From: Colwellia sp. M166
GTDB lineage: Bacteria > Pseudomonadota > Gammaproteobacteria > Enterobacterales > Alteromonadaceae
Direction of reading: 5' to 3'
Assembly: GCF_024585285.1 (NCBI RefSeq)
Contig: NZ_CP040755.1
Location: forward strand, 372,001-436,000
DNA length: 64,000 nt
In this document: positions 36,885 through 45,149 of the stretch, in pieces
Layout of the letters: each line of letters begins with the position of its first letter
Numbering within the stretch: position 1 is the first letter of the stretch
Notes under the pieces: generated by a model
The model's database searches: none
What the model was told of the DNA's origin: nothing
Seen by the model: only the letters and a program-made list of their open reading frames with translations
Program-made: the position numbers and the translations under genes

Positions 36885-37697
36885 TTGAATATTGAAACAA
36901 TTGTTGAATTTTTTCTTCAACATAAATTTTTACTTACCACATCGTTTATCATTAGTTTTTTCTGCTTTAAAGCATTAATAATCAAAGTTATAAAACGAAA
37001 ATCTAAACAAAGTAAAAGGTTAAAGATCAATCTGGTAAATAATATATTTAGCTTACTTGTTATTGTTTTGATTATTAATATTTGGTCGAGTGAAATTCAA
37101 CAGTTTGCATTTTCAATTGCGGCTTTTATTGTTGCCATCGTACTAGCAACAAGAGAATTTATTCAATGTTTTATCGGCTTTATTTATATTCTAACCAGTC
37201 GACCTTTTCGTATCGGTGATTGGATACAGGTCGGTAAATATTATGGTGAAGTACACTCAAGCGACTGGGCAAAATTGACGCTTTTAGAGGTGAATAAGCA
37301 CGACTATCAATATACCGGTAAAACACTCTATGTGCCTAATAGCCAGCTGATAACATCGGTTATAAAAAACCTAAACTTTTTAAAGCGTTATGCTATGCAT
37401 CATTTTACTATTGTTCGTGATGATAGTGTAAATCCTTTTACTTTTATCGCTATACTGCATGAAAAAGCCAATTTATATTGTGCCGAGTTTAAAGAAGTTG
37501 CCATTCGTTATAATCATCTGATAGAAAACCGCTTAGATATCAGTATCTCTGGTCCGGAGCCGCATATTCAAGTATCAACTTCTGAATTGGGTGATACACA
37601 AGTGATTTTTTCTATTTTTTGCCCGACTGAAAAAGCACTTGAGATAGAGCAAAAACTAACCGCTGATTTTATGCAATTGTGGTTTGAAAAGAAATAA
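36885..37697 (+). CDS. MscS-like small-conductance channel
   Basis: The protein has 270 residues with a TTG start 5 bp after AAGG. Three membrane helices occupy about 10-28, 47-65 and 68-95. The usual Gly/Ala-rich pore helix is unusual (AFIVAIVLATREFIQCFIGFIYILTSRPF). The beta domain FRIGDWIQVGKYYGEVHSSDW follows, and the C-terminal domain is divergent. It may be a channel gated by other cues. The upstream MlaC-like gene is 90 bp away. Confidence 0.8.
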   Translation: MNIETIVEFFLQHKFLLTTSFIISFFCFKALIIKVIKRKSKQSKRLKINLVNNIFSLLVIVLIINIWSSEIQQFAFSIAAFIVAIVLATREFIQCFIGFIYILTSRPFRIGDWIQVGKYYGEVHSSDWAKLTLLEVNKHDYQYTGKTLYVPNSQLITSVIKNLNFLKRYAMHHFTIVRDDSVNPFTFIAILHEKANLYCAEFKEVAIRYNHLIENRLDISISGPEPHIQVSTSELGDTQVIFSIFCPTEKALEIEQKLTADFMQLWFEKK

Positions 37698-38023
37698 GTC
37701 TTATTAATTATTGTCTTATGTGTATCCTCATAAGACGAGAAACGCATCACCGAATCAGAAAATCCAACATACTAGTTAGGTTTTGTGACTGTCTTTACTT
37801 TTTGAAATCAACCTTCGGCATGCTCACTAAGACCACATATATAAAACCTAATTTAATCGTGAATATATCACCATAAATAGCCATCAGCTTTGTCACCATT
37901 ACTGTCAGTTTTGAATTACTAATCATCACTTTGTGCGCTGACTTTAGTCTTAAAACATTTGTCCTGTATTTTCTAATGCCTTATTTTACAAAACTGAGTC
38001 GACTGCTTATATAGAGTTGTGGA
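37698..38023. other. non-coding stretch after mscS
   Basis: About 326 bp without a credible ORF. TCTTATTAATTATTGTCTTATGTGTATCCTCATAAGACGAG just after mscS holds CTTATG/CATAAG pairing that could be a weak terminator. Nothing else is evident before the inverted-repeat element at 38024. Confidence 0.4.
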
Positions 38024-38175
38024 TTTTCCTACCAAGTCACGAAATGAGGAAACTTTCCTCATTTCGTCCAAAGAACAGATCATGCGCTTTATCTGTAGGC
38101 AATGAGTGGTAATAGCTGCAAAGATTTGTTATTAATAGGTTAAATAAATAAGGTGGAAACTTTCTGGTAGGAAAA
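38024..38175. repeat. 152-bp element with 11-bp inverted ends and an inner palindrome
   Basis: TTTTCCTACCA (38024-38034) and TGGTAGGAAAA (38165-38175) are perfect inverted ends. Inside, 38039-38067 is a 29-bp palindrome: ACGAAATGAGGAAA, a central C, then its exact complement. There is no coding potential. It resembles a MITE or a protein-binding palindrome cluster. Confidence 0.6.
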
Positions 38176-38241
38176 GAGGAAAGTGGCCTCTGATAAAGTT
38201 GTTAGTTGCATCCGTAATATTGAACATTGGGGATTTAAAAA

Positions 38242-38361
38242 ATGGAATGGTCTTGGAAAGTATTTCTTATAACTTTACCCATAATGATTATTTATAGCAT
38301 GTTTTCTCGTGGCTTCATGAATGCATATTCTCATGCATCGCGATCACCTAATACCATCTAA
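38242..38361 (+). pseudogene. 39-aa membrane peptide or 5' gene fragment
   Basis: ATG to TAA encodes MEWSWKVFLITLPIMIIYSMFSRG and a short tail, with one hydrophobic helix. The last codons run into the first GATCACCTAATACCAT repeat, so the frame was probably truncated by that element's insertion. There is no good Shine-Dalgarno (GGGGATTTAAAA only). The family is not recognised. Confidence 0.35.
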
Positions 38362-38460
38362 GCCGATCACTTAATACTATCCATCGCGATCACTCAATAC
38401 CATCGATGCAGATCACTTTTTGGTCAAAATGGTATTGAGTGATCGGCTTGAATGGTATCG
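38342..38460. repeat. cluster of 16-bp GATCACTNAATACCAT repeats, direct and inverted
   Basis: Direct copies start at 38342, 38365 and 38388 with 23-bp periodicity, and a partial GATCAC lies at 38411. An inverted copy is at 38429-38444 (ATGGTATTGAGTGATC), and a partial ATGGTATCG at 38452. Arrays of transposase-binding repeats near a terminus are typical of IS21-like elements, so this may be the end-to-end remnant of such an IS. The family call is tentative. Confidence 0.55.
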
Positions 38461-38514
38461 TTCAATTTATACTCATTTTTGTCTATCCAGCGAAATTAAG
38501 AATTAAACGGACAC

Positions 38515-39052
38515 TCACTCTAAATTAGCGCTGATGCCGATATCGCTATTTAATAACAACTTATCTAGAGTCACGCGCAATATTGCTGTTTGATACCAGT
38601 AAGGACCAATAAAACCGATTTTTACTCTATTTAGCCTCTAGCACTGATACTTTGGCCCTAGTTATTCTCAGATAGCGTCTGATTAAAAGTTTAAGCTGTT
38701 TTATTAATGGTTGAGGGGAACTTCAGCCAAAGAGTTTGTTGCAAAGAAATTAAACGGACAGTCAAAATTAAACAAAAATTAAACGAAAATTAAACGAAAT
38801 TAAAAATTAAACGGATAAAAATTCACTCTAAATTAGCGCTGATGCCGATATAGCTATTTAATAACAACTTATCTAGAGTCACGCGCAATATTGCTGTTTG
38901 ATACCAGTAAGGACCAATAAAACCGATTTTTACTCTATTTAGCCTCTAGCACTGATACTTTGGCCCTAGTTATTCTCAGATAGCGTCTGATTAAAAGTTT
39001 AAGCTGTTTTATTAATGGTTGAGGGGAACTTCAGCCAAAGAGTTTGTTGCAA
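38515..39052 (-). repeat. 230-bp direct duplication of the RAYT-2 3' tail
   Basis: Bases 38515-38744 and 38823-39052 match with one visible difference (GATATCGC versus GATATAGC). The gene-proximal copy includes the last 22 bp of the RAYT-2 CDS. The outer copy is bordered by AGAATTAAACGGACACTCAC, the inverted form of the REP-like unit on the other side. Between the copies are about six degenerate AAATTAAACG repeats. Confidence 0.9.
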
Positions 39053-40005
39053 TGACTCAAATTCTGTCGTCGTTTTAACTGTTGATGCGCGCAATAATCA
39101 CTGAGGGCACCTTCATGACCAATAGCGCCATGAAACTGTGTTCTAAATTCTGTGGTGATGATTAACCAGTTTTCAGCGCTGATATTTAAGCGACTCAGTA
39201 TAGGGGGTTGGTTATCGTCGATATAGCCAGGTTTATCTGCTCTAATACAGCGACCGGTCAATTCGATTAATTGCAGATAGTCGGCAAGTTCAAAGGGTAA
39301 ACCTTTTGGCATATCTTTTCTTGGATTACCGATAAAAGGTAACAGGGTATTGGGTTGTTGGTTTTTCTTTGCCTGTTCACCGCGTAGCTTTACGCTAGTG
39401 TGAGCGGAGTTCTCCGGCGTTTTGGCTATCTTTGCTCTAATAGGGTTTAAATCTACATAGGCCATACAAGCCGCCAGTGCTGCTTCATCTAATAATGCTT
39501 GAGATTTAAATCGTCCTTCCCAGAATCGGCCTGTGCAGTTATCTTCTTGATTAGCCTTTCTAGCAATACCTTCATTGATGTAGCCCATAAACCAGCTGAT
39601 TTTCATCAAGCGTTTTCGATAAACCTCGGCAGTCGCTTTAACGATATCAAGTAACGGTTTTGCTAAGGTATCACCATGACAATATTGTTTTGTCAGTAAC
39701 GTCCCTTTGTATAAACGATGCCAGCGCTCAAGTACTTCCGCCATGCTCCATTGCTGCGCTTTTTCTTCATCAATAAAAACCACTACATGATAATGATTAC
39801 TCATCACCGCATAGGCGCAAACATCAATGGCAAAGACTTGTGTGAGAAAGTGCAGCTTATCTTCTACCCAGCCGCGACGGTGCTCATAGCTTTGACCTGA
39901 TAATTTATCTTCACCACATAAAAAAGCCCGTCGAACACAACGTGCAACGCAATGATAATAAGGCGTATCGGCTAAACTGATTTGTTGTTTCCTTGGCGTG
40001 GCCAT
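39031..40005 (-). CDS. REP-associated tyrosine transposase (RAYT-2)
   Basis: The protein has 324 residues. It has HUH motif H71-Y-H73, candidate Tyr129 (EVYRKRL), and the RAYT block GRFWEGRFKSQALLDEAAL plus AYVDLNPIRAKI. It aligns along its length with RAYT-1 from MATPRKQQISLADTPYYH onward but is clearly diverged. Its flanking repeat is a different sequence, consistent with RAYT and REP co-evolving as pairs. The gene appears intact. Confidence 0.92.
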   Translation of the reverse strand: MATPRKQQISLADTPYYHCVARCVRRAFLCGEDKLSGQSYEHRRGWVEDKLHFLTQVFAIDVCAYAVMSNHYHVVVFIDEEKAQQWSMAEVLERWHRLYKGTLLTKQYCHGDTLAKPLLDIVKATAEVYRKRLMKISWFMGYINEGIARKANQEDNCTGRFWEGRFKSQALLDEAALAACMAYVDLNPIRAKIAKTPENSAHTSVKLRGEQAKKNQQPNTLLPFIGNPRKDMPKGLPFELADYLQLIELTGRCIRADKPGYIDDNQPPILSRLNISAENWLIITTEFRTQFHGAIGHEGALSDYCAHQQLKRRQNLSHCNKLFG

Positions 40006-40041
40006 AACTCACCTGAAATAAGTCGCTTGGTTAGTTGAGCG

Positions 40042-40530
40042 TAGTGCATAAGCCATATTTCTTCAATTTAGGGTGAGTGTCTTCTTAATTCTAAGCCATA
40101 TTTCTTCAATTTAGGATGAGTGTCTTCTTAATTCTTTTCTTCAATTTAGGATGAGTGTCTTCTTAATTCTCTTCTTCAATTTAGGATGAGTGTCTTCTTA
40201 ATTCTCTTCTTCTTAATTCTCTTATTTAGGGGTAGTGTCTTCTTAATTCTTTGGGTGAGTGTCTTCTTAATTCTATAGTGCATAAGCCATATTTCTTCAA
40301 TTTAGGGTGAGTGTCTTCTTAATTCTAAGCCATATTTCTTCAATTTAGGATGAGTGTCTTCTTAATTCTTCTTAATTCTCTTATTTAGGGGTAGTGTCTT
40401 CTTAATTCTCTTATTTAGGGGTAGTGTCTTCTTAATTCTTTGGGTGAGTGTCTTCTTAATTCTAGTGTCTTCTTAATTCTCTTAATTCTTTTCTTAATTC
40501 TCTTTTCTTAATTTCTCTTAATTTTTATTA
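40042..40530 (-). repeat. REP-like array upstream of RAYT-2
   Basis: GTGTCTTCTTAATTCT occurs 12 times with irregular spacing, often preceded by CTTCAATTTAGGRTGA. It ends in decaying CTTAATTCT pieces near 40500. A segment of about 95 bp starting TAGTGCATAAGCCATATTTC is present at 40042 and again, identical, at 40276, so the gene's own 5' flank was re-copied. The inverted unit lies past the gene at 38497-38525. Confidence 0.88.
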
Positions 40531-40629
40531 GGAAAAATTTCATTGCAAATTATTATAAAAAAATCAGTGTTTTCAATTAGCTACTTTCTGTACATTGATT
40601 TTAAAGTCAGTTATTATCCAAAATGCACC

Positions 40630-40735
40630 AGTTGAAAAAGGCAAACTAGATGAAAGTCTAGGACGCAAAGCCAGCGGTCTAAGGGAGCTTTAAGTTCCTA
40701 TGATAGTGTAGCTACCGGCACTGGGGTGTTGAGCA
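40630..40735 (+). promoter_or_regulatory. cyclic di-GMP-I (GEMM) riboswitch
   Basis: The aptamer core is plain: GGCAAAC, then the hairpin CTAGA-TGAAAG-TCTAG with a GNRA-type loop, GGACGCAAAGCC, a CGGTCTAAGG strand and hairpin, and GTAGCTACCGGC closing the second arm. These are the conserved GEMM-I elements, including the GGACGCAAAGCC receptor strand. It lies about 100 nt upstream of a 55-aa ORF and an EAL-HDOD gene. The expression platform is unclear: AATAATGT-TTT-ACATTATT at 40764-40782 is a candidate switching hairpin but lacks a T-run. Confidence 0.93.
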
Positions 40736-40836
40736 ATTAATGAACACGTCAATATCCCCCTTAAATAATGTTTTACATTATTATCTTCGTTTCAGCATGC
40801 ATCCTTAATTAACTATTTATTATGATAGAGTAAATT

Positions 40837-41004
40837 ATGAGTGATGAACAAATAAAAGCTTATTCAGCCAATTGGATAGTCAAGCAAAAAAAGCAAAGTT
40901 ATATACCTAGTGTCAGCGGAAAAGCACTTTATTTAACACTGGAACAAGCCTTGCCATTATTACTGCTCGGTGTTATTAAAGAATTAGATGGTACAGGTAA
41001 ATAA
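40837..41004 (+). CDS. 55-aa small protein downstream of the c-di-GMP riboswitch
   Basis: ATG to TAA gives MSDEQIKAYSANWIVKQKKQ ... LTLEQALPLLLLGVIKELDGTGK. The stop overlaps the EAL-HDOD ATG (TAATG), a sign of translational coupling, and a GAG site lies 5-6 bp before the start. The N-terminal half is polar and the C-terminal half amphipathic to hydrophobic but too short for a clear membrane span. I do not recognise a family. Position implies c-di-GMP control and a link to the EAL-HDOD protein. Confidence 0.8.
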   Translation: MSDEQIKAYSANWIVKQKKQSYIPSVSGKALYLTLEQALPLLLLGVIKELDGTGK

Positions 41005-42221
41005 TGAAAATATATACCGCTCGACAAGCTATATTTAACCGCAAGGAACACGTTGTAGCGTACGAGCTATTGTACCGTGGCGGCCCGGAAAATATATTCC
41101 CACAAATAGATCCGCACAGGGCAACGTCGAAACTAATTATGAGAACGCACTTAAACCATGGGTTAGCATTAATCACTGACGGAAAACCCGCGTTGATCAA
41201 CTTTCCTGAAGAGTCAATTTTAAGCGGTTTACCTGAGATTTTACCCACAAAGCAAGTGATGATAGAAATACTTGAAACGGTTACTCCTTCTGATGAGGTT
41301 TATGAGGCTTGTCAAAAGCTCTATCATCAGGGGTACCATCTAGCCTTAGATGATTTTGTTTATAAAGCGGAATGGGCTCGATTTTTCAAGCTGGTCAAAT
41401 TGATAAAGTTTGATATTCAAGCTACCCCGCTTAGTGAACTTGCCGTTCTCATTAATAAATTGAAGAAAAAAAAGAATTTAAAAATCTTGGCTGAAAAAGT
41501 TGAAACTAAAGATGAATTTTTGCAGGCAAAAAAATTAGGTTTCCATTATTTTCAAGGTTATTATTTTTGCAAACCTGAAATGTCAGGGCATCATGAAATA
41601 GATAACAGTCAAGCCATTATGTTAGGTCTGATGCAAGAATGCTTAAAGACTGAGCTAAATATTAACAATATCACCAGTTATTTTGAGCGAGATGTAGGGC
41701 TGTGTTTTAAGCTGTTTAAGTTTATCAATTCTGGCATCTTTCCGCTCACACAAAATGTAACGTCGATTAAAAATGCTTTAATTTATTTAGGAGATACACA
41801 AACTAAAAAATTAATTTTACTTTTAACCTCTGGAATTTTAGCAACAAATAAGCCAAAGGAATTAACACGACTGGCAATTATACGGGCCAGATTTTGCGAA
41901 TTAATGGCAGCTAAAGCGATGCCTGAACATGCAGAGGCAGGCTTTATGGTAGGATTATTTTCGCTTTTAGATGCTATGCTTGACAAACCGCTTGATAATT
42001 TACTTGACGATTTACCATTGGCTCCTGAAGTACATGCTGCATTGACCAGTGACAAACCATCTAGGTTAAAATATATTCTCAATGCTGTTATTTACTACGA
42101 GAAAGGGAGTTGGTATAACACCAAACGAAATGCTGAAATGGTCAATGTGACCTATGAAGAGCTAACGGATTATTACCAAAATGCCTTAGTGTGGGCGAAT
42201 AAATATAATGATTGTTCATAA
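41004..42221 (+). CDS. EAL-HDOD signalling protein (CdgJ/YuxH-like)
   Basis: The protein has 405 residues. The N-terminal EAL-like domain (about 1-195) reads VVAYELLYRGG, LALDDFVYKAEW, IKFDIQA, LAEKVETKDEF and QGYYFCKP. The usual DDFGTG and Asn-metal ligand are altered, so phosphodiesterase activity is doubtful. The HDOD domain (about 200-400) includes FKLFKFINSGIFPLTQNVTSIKNALIYLG. Such proteins affect motility and biofilm in Vibrio and Xanthomonas. Here it is the second gene under a GEMM riboswitch. Confidence 0.92.
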   Translation: MKIYTARQAIFNRKEHVVAYELLYRGGPENIFPQIDPHRATSKLIMRTHLNHGLALITDGKPALINFPEESILSGLPEILPTKQVMIEILETVTPSDEVYEACQKLYHQGYHLALDDFVYKAEWARFFKLVKLIKFDIQATPLSELAVLINKLKKKKNLKILAEKVETKDEFLQAKKLGFHYFQGYYFCKPEMSGHHEIDNSQAIMLGLMQECLKTELNINNITSYFERDVGLCFKLFKFINSGIFPLTQNVTSIKNALIYLGDTQTKKLILLLTSGILATNKPKELTRLAIIRARFCELMAAKAMPEHAEAGFMVGLFSLLDAMLDKPLDNLLDDLPLAPEVHAALTSDKPSRLKYILNAVIYYEKGSWYNTKRNAEMVNVTYEELTDYYQNALVWANKYNDCS

Positions 42222-42403
42222 GCTGATGGAAATATCAGACCTGTTTTCCGTTTTTCCAAAGAGAATTATTCATTGAGATATCAATGTCTGCTGTAGAGCA
42301 AAACATACAATAAATTTTAGTGACAATTCTCAAGTGCTAATGTCGGAGAAGTGACAAAGTTAGCGCTTAGAAAGGCCGCTATAATGAGCCTGAAACTGGC
42401 GTT

Positions 42404-42550
42404 GAGGCTGTAGAATAACTAATTCAGCCAAAACAGCTGTTTTTTTGTGCTCCTAAATCGCACTGTAGAGAATTAACTCGATATAGGTAATGCATTTAGT
42501 AACCCTATTTTATGGGGGAATTCATAATAAACGAGTTATTCTACAGTCTC
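42404..42550. mobile_element. MITE-like element, 147 bp
   Basis: Terminal inverted repeats of 17 bp with one mismatch: GAGGCTGTAGAATAACT at the left, and AGTTATTCTACAGTCTC at the right. There is no ORF. It sits in the 548-bp gap between the convergent EAL-HDOD and mscS genes. The rest of that gap holds no feature I can name. Confidence 0.65.
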
Positions 42551-42770
42551 GTTAGGATTAACGAGTTGCTAGCTTTCGCTAAGCGTACTTAATTGTCTTT
42601 ATTTTCTGGTGATTTTTGAAGTCAGGCACTTACTTTTAGAAGCAGCTAATTTGTCATTGAGGTAGATGAGAGGTAGTGTCAGGTAATGTTGTACTATTAA
42701 AGATTTAATCAGCTTATTCACGTTATTGCTTAATAGTTAGTTAAATAATAGCGTAAATAAGCCGATGATA

Positions 42771-43643
42771 TTATGGCTTTATTAAGGTTAATGAACCATC
42801 AAGATGTATATCACGTTGTGGGTAAGCAACAACAATGTTTTCTTGCTCAAATAGTTCTTCCAAACGAAATCGTACATTACTTCTAGCTAACCTTAAACCG
42901 CCTTCGACACGTGAGCTGATCCAAAAAGTAACTTCAAACATTAAGGCATTATCACCAAAATCATCAAAAGTAACTAAAGGCTTAGGCTCTGTTAACGTCT
43001 CTGCTTGTTCCGTGGTAGCTTGCATAATTAAATCAGCAACTTTTCTAGCTGGTGAGCCATAGGCAACACCGACGTTAACCGAGCACCTGACTAATTGATC
43101 TACTAAGGTCCAGTTAACCACTGTGTTTTCAAGTAATTTACTGTTAGGTATTAATAAATGAACACCATCTACCCGCTTAATACGAGTAGAACGGGTGTTA
43201 ATTTCTTCTACTATTCCTTTAGTATTTTCAACTTCTAAAAAGTCACCAATACGAATAGGGCGCTCCCACATTAAGATCCAACCACTAATAAAGTTATTAA
43301 TAATATTTTGTGCACCAAAACCAAAGCCGATAGCAATTGCTCCCGATAAGAAAGCAAAGGCGGCAATCGGCACATTCATAAAGTCTAATATGCTGATGAT
43401 AAGTACGGTTATCGATAAAACATATAAAACCCGTTGCACTAAATGAATTATATTAGGATCGGTTTTCTTCGTGGTTAAACGTTTACTAACAAACCTTGTT
43501 AGCCATTTGGTTAACAATAAGCCCAGACAAATTAGCAGCGGAATAAACAGTATATCGCCAAGTGTGATCGGCTGTTCTGATACTGTAACAACGGTAAAAG
43601 CAAGCGTTCCTGTTACTTGTTCTATTATCTGTTCTAATGTCAT
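42771..43643 (-). CDS. MscS-type mechanosensitive channel
   Basis: The protein has 290 residues. Helices lie at about 28-45, 67-87 and 92-120. The pore region reads AFLSGAIAIGFGFGAQNIINNFISGWILMWERPIRIGDFLEV, and the beta domain and C-terminal domain follow. It lies 24 bp after rimB on the same strand, so it likely belongs to the rimK operon. Confidence 0.92.
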   Translation of the reverse strand: MTLEQIIEQVTGTLAFTVVTVSEQPITLGDILFIPLLICLGLLLTKWLTRFVSKRLTTKKTDPNIIHLVQRVLYVLSITVLIISILDFMNVPIAAFAFLSGAIAIGFGFGAQNIINNFISGWILMWERPIRIGDFLEVENTKGIVEEINTRSTRIKRVDGVHLLIPNSKLLENTVVNWTLVDQLVRCSVNVGVAYGSPARKVADLIMQATTEQAETLTEPKPLVTFDDFGDNALMFEVTFWISSRVEGGLRLARSNVRFRLEELFEQENIVVAYPQRDIHLDGSLTLIKP

Positions 43644-43667
43644 ATTAAAGCCTAGTAAATTTAAATG

Positions 43668-44099
43668 TTATGAGCTGACAAACACTTTTGAGGGATCGAC
43701 AAGAAATTTATCACCGATCGCCTCACGACCAAATAACATTAAATAACTCATATCAGAACGGTCAGTTAAGGTTATTTCTATGGTCCAATGTTCATCGCCC
43801 AGTTGTACAGGTGTTGCGATAACGTAACGTTGCTCTGATGTACCATTTGAAGACTTAACTCTTCTAATGTCATGAATAGGCGCTTCACAAGAGACGGTAT
43901 TTTCAACATTATGGACGTCAGGGTGTAGATTAAACTTCACCATGACCTTGCCATTTTTTGTGAATTTCACAATGTTATCAACATGTAGTGAGGAAGTTTT
44001 AGCCCCGGTATCTACACGCACCTGTAAGTCAGCTATGGCTAACTCAGGTAGCGCAATAGATTCTAAGCGACCAATGATTGCTTTTTGCTTTGTTGTCAT
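43668..44099 (-). CDS. rimB: RimB-like retropepsin-fold protease (PF05618)
   Basis: The protein has 143 residues. RVDTGAKTSSLHVDNI carries the DTGA aspartyl motif of the family formerly called ATP-dependent Zn proteases. In Pseudomonas, RimB modulates RimK, which glutamylates ribosomal protein S6. It sits two genes downstream of rimK in a compact operon, which supports the name. Confidence 0.82.
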   Translation of the reverse strand: MTTKQKAIIGRLESIALPELAIADLQVRVDTGAKTSSLHVDNIVKFTKNGKVMVKFNLHPDVHNVENTVSCEAPIHDIRRVKSSNGTSEQRYVIATPVQLGDEHWTIEITLTDRSDMSYLMLFGREAIGDKFLVDPSKVFVSS

Positions 44100-44115
44100 A
44101 TTACGTTACCCTTCG

Positions 44116-45144
44116 TTAAACGTTGTTATCAGGCAATAGTGTGTCTTGAGCATTTTCTATTTGCACGACAATATCTGCATCATCTTCTTCAAAGTAGGCA
44201 ATATGAAACATAGCTTCGCCTTCTTGTACCAAAGGAATATTCTGTTGACCAATTAATATGCCAGCTCTGCTTGCTGTTACAACATCGATAATGTCACCGT
44301 ATGGACTACCAATATCAGCTAATATATCGCCTTTTTTAATTTGATCACCCAATTTTACCCGATGATTTACTATGCCACTGGCATTAGCGCGCAACCACTG
44401 ACTACTATTGGCAACGAAAGGTGGAACCACCTTTTTGCGTGTCGTAGATTTTCGCACCATACCTAAATGTTTTAGCACATTAGTAATGCCGCGCATGCCG
44501 GCAAGAATTGAAAAATCATCAAAACGCAGTGCTTCACCGGCTTCATAGAGCAGCACTTTAGTTTTATGCTTAACAGCGGCTTCTCTTAGAGAACCATCAA
44601 TAATGTTAGAGTTAAGTACCACAGGTACGCCAAACACTAGGGCCAATTTTTTAGTTTCTTCATCCGATAAATTGGCACGAATTTGCGGGAAATTTGAGCG
44701 ATGAATCGCCCCTGTATGCAAATCGATACCATAATCACAATGTTTAACTATTTCATTGAGAAAAATATGTGCTACACGTCCAGCTAACGAACCTTTCGAT
44801 GAGCCTGGAAAACAACGATTAAGATCGCGTCGGTCTGGCATATAGCGACTTTGGTTTACCACACCATAAACATTGACCATAGGTACGGCGATCAAGGTTC
44901 CCCGGATCAATTTAAAGTTTTTCTGGCTAATCAAACGTCGAATAATTTCAATACCATTAAGCTCATCACCATGCACTGCAGCACTAATAAAAATTGTTGG
45001 CCCAGGTTTTTTCGCTCGAATGATATGCACAGGCAACGAAACATCGGCATCGGTATAGAGTTTAGCGACCGGTAATTCTATTTTACGTTGTTCACCGGGC
45101 AATATATCAAATTCACCTATACGTAATACATCCATAGACTTCAC
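44116..45144 (-). CDS. succinylglutamate desuccinylase/aspartoacylase-family protein
   Basis: The protein has 342 residues. The zinc carboxypeptidase-like core has HGDELNGIEIIRRL (His and Glu ligands), RDLNRCFPG and DLHTG. A C-terminal biotinyl/lipoyl-like segment follows (LRANASGIVNHRVKLGDQIKKGDILADIGSPYGD). Family members hydrolyse N-acyl amino acids or peptides. Between rimK and rimB it may remove or process glutamate tails, but that is inference from context. Confidence 0.85.
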   Translation of the reverse strand: MKSMDVLRIGEFDILPGEQRKIELPVAKLYTDADVSLPVHIIRAKKPGPTIFISAAVHGDELNGIEIIRRLISQKNFKLIRGTLIAVPMVNVYGVVNQSRYMPDRRDLNRCFPGSSKGSLAGRVAHIFLNEIVKHCDYGIDLHTGAIHRSNFPQIRANLSDEETKKLALVFGVPVVLNSNIIDGSLREAAVKHKTKVLLYEAGEALRFDDFSILAGMRGITNVLKHLGMVRKSTTRKKVVPPFVANSSQWLRANASGIVNHRVKLGDQIKKGDILADIGSPYGDIIDVVTASRAGILIGQQNIPLVQEGEAMFHIAYFEEDDADIVVQIENAQDTLLPDNNV

Positions 45145-45149
45145 CTTAA

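Noticed and set aside
40042..40530. CRISPR array or simple satellite
   Set aside because: Units vary in spacing and upstream extension and adjoin a RAYT; there are no unique spacers.
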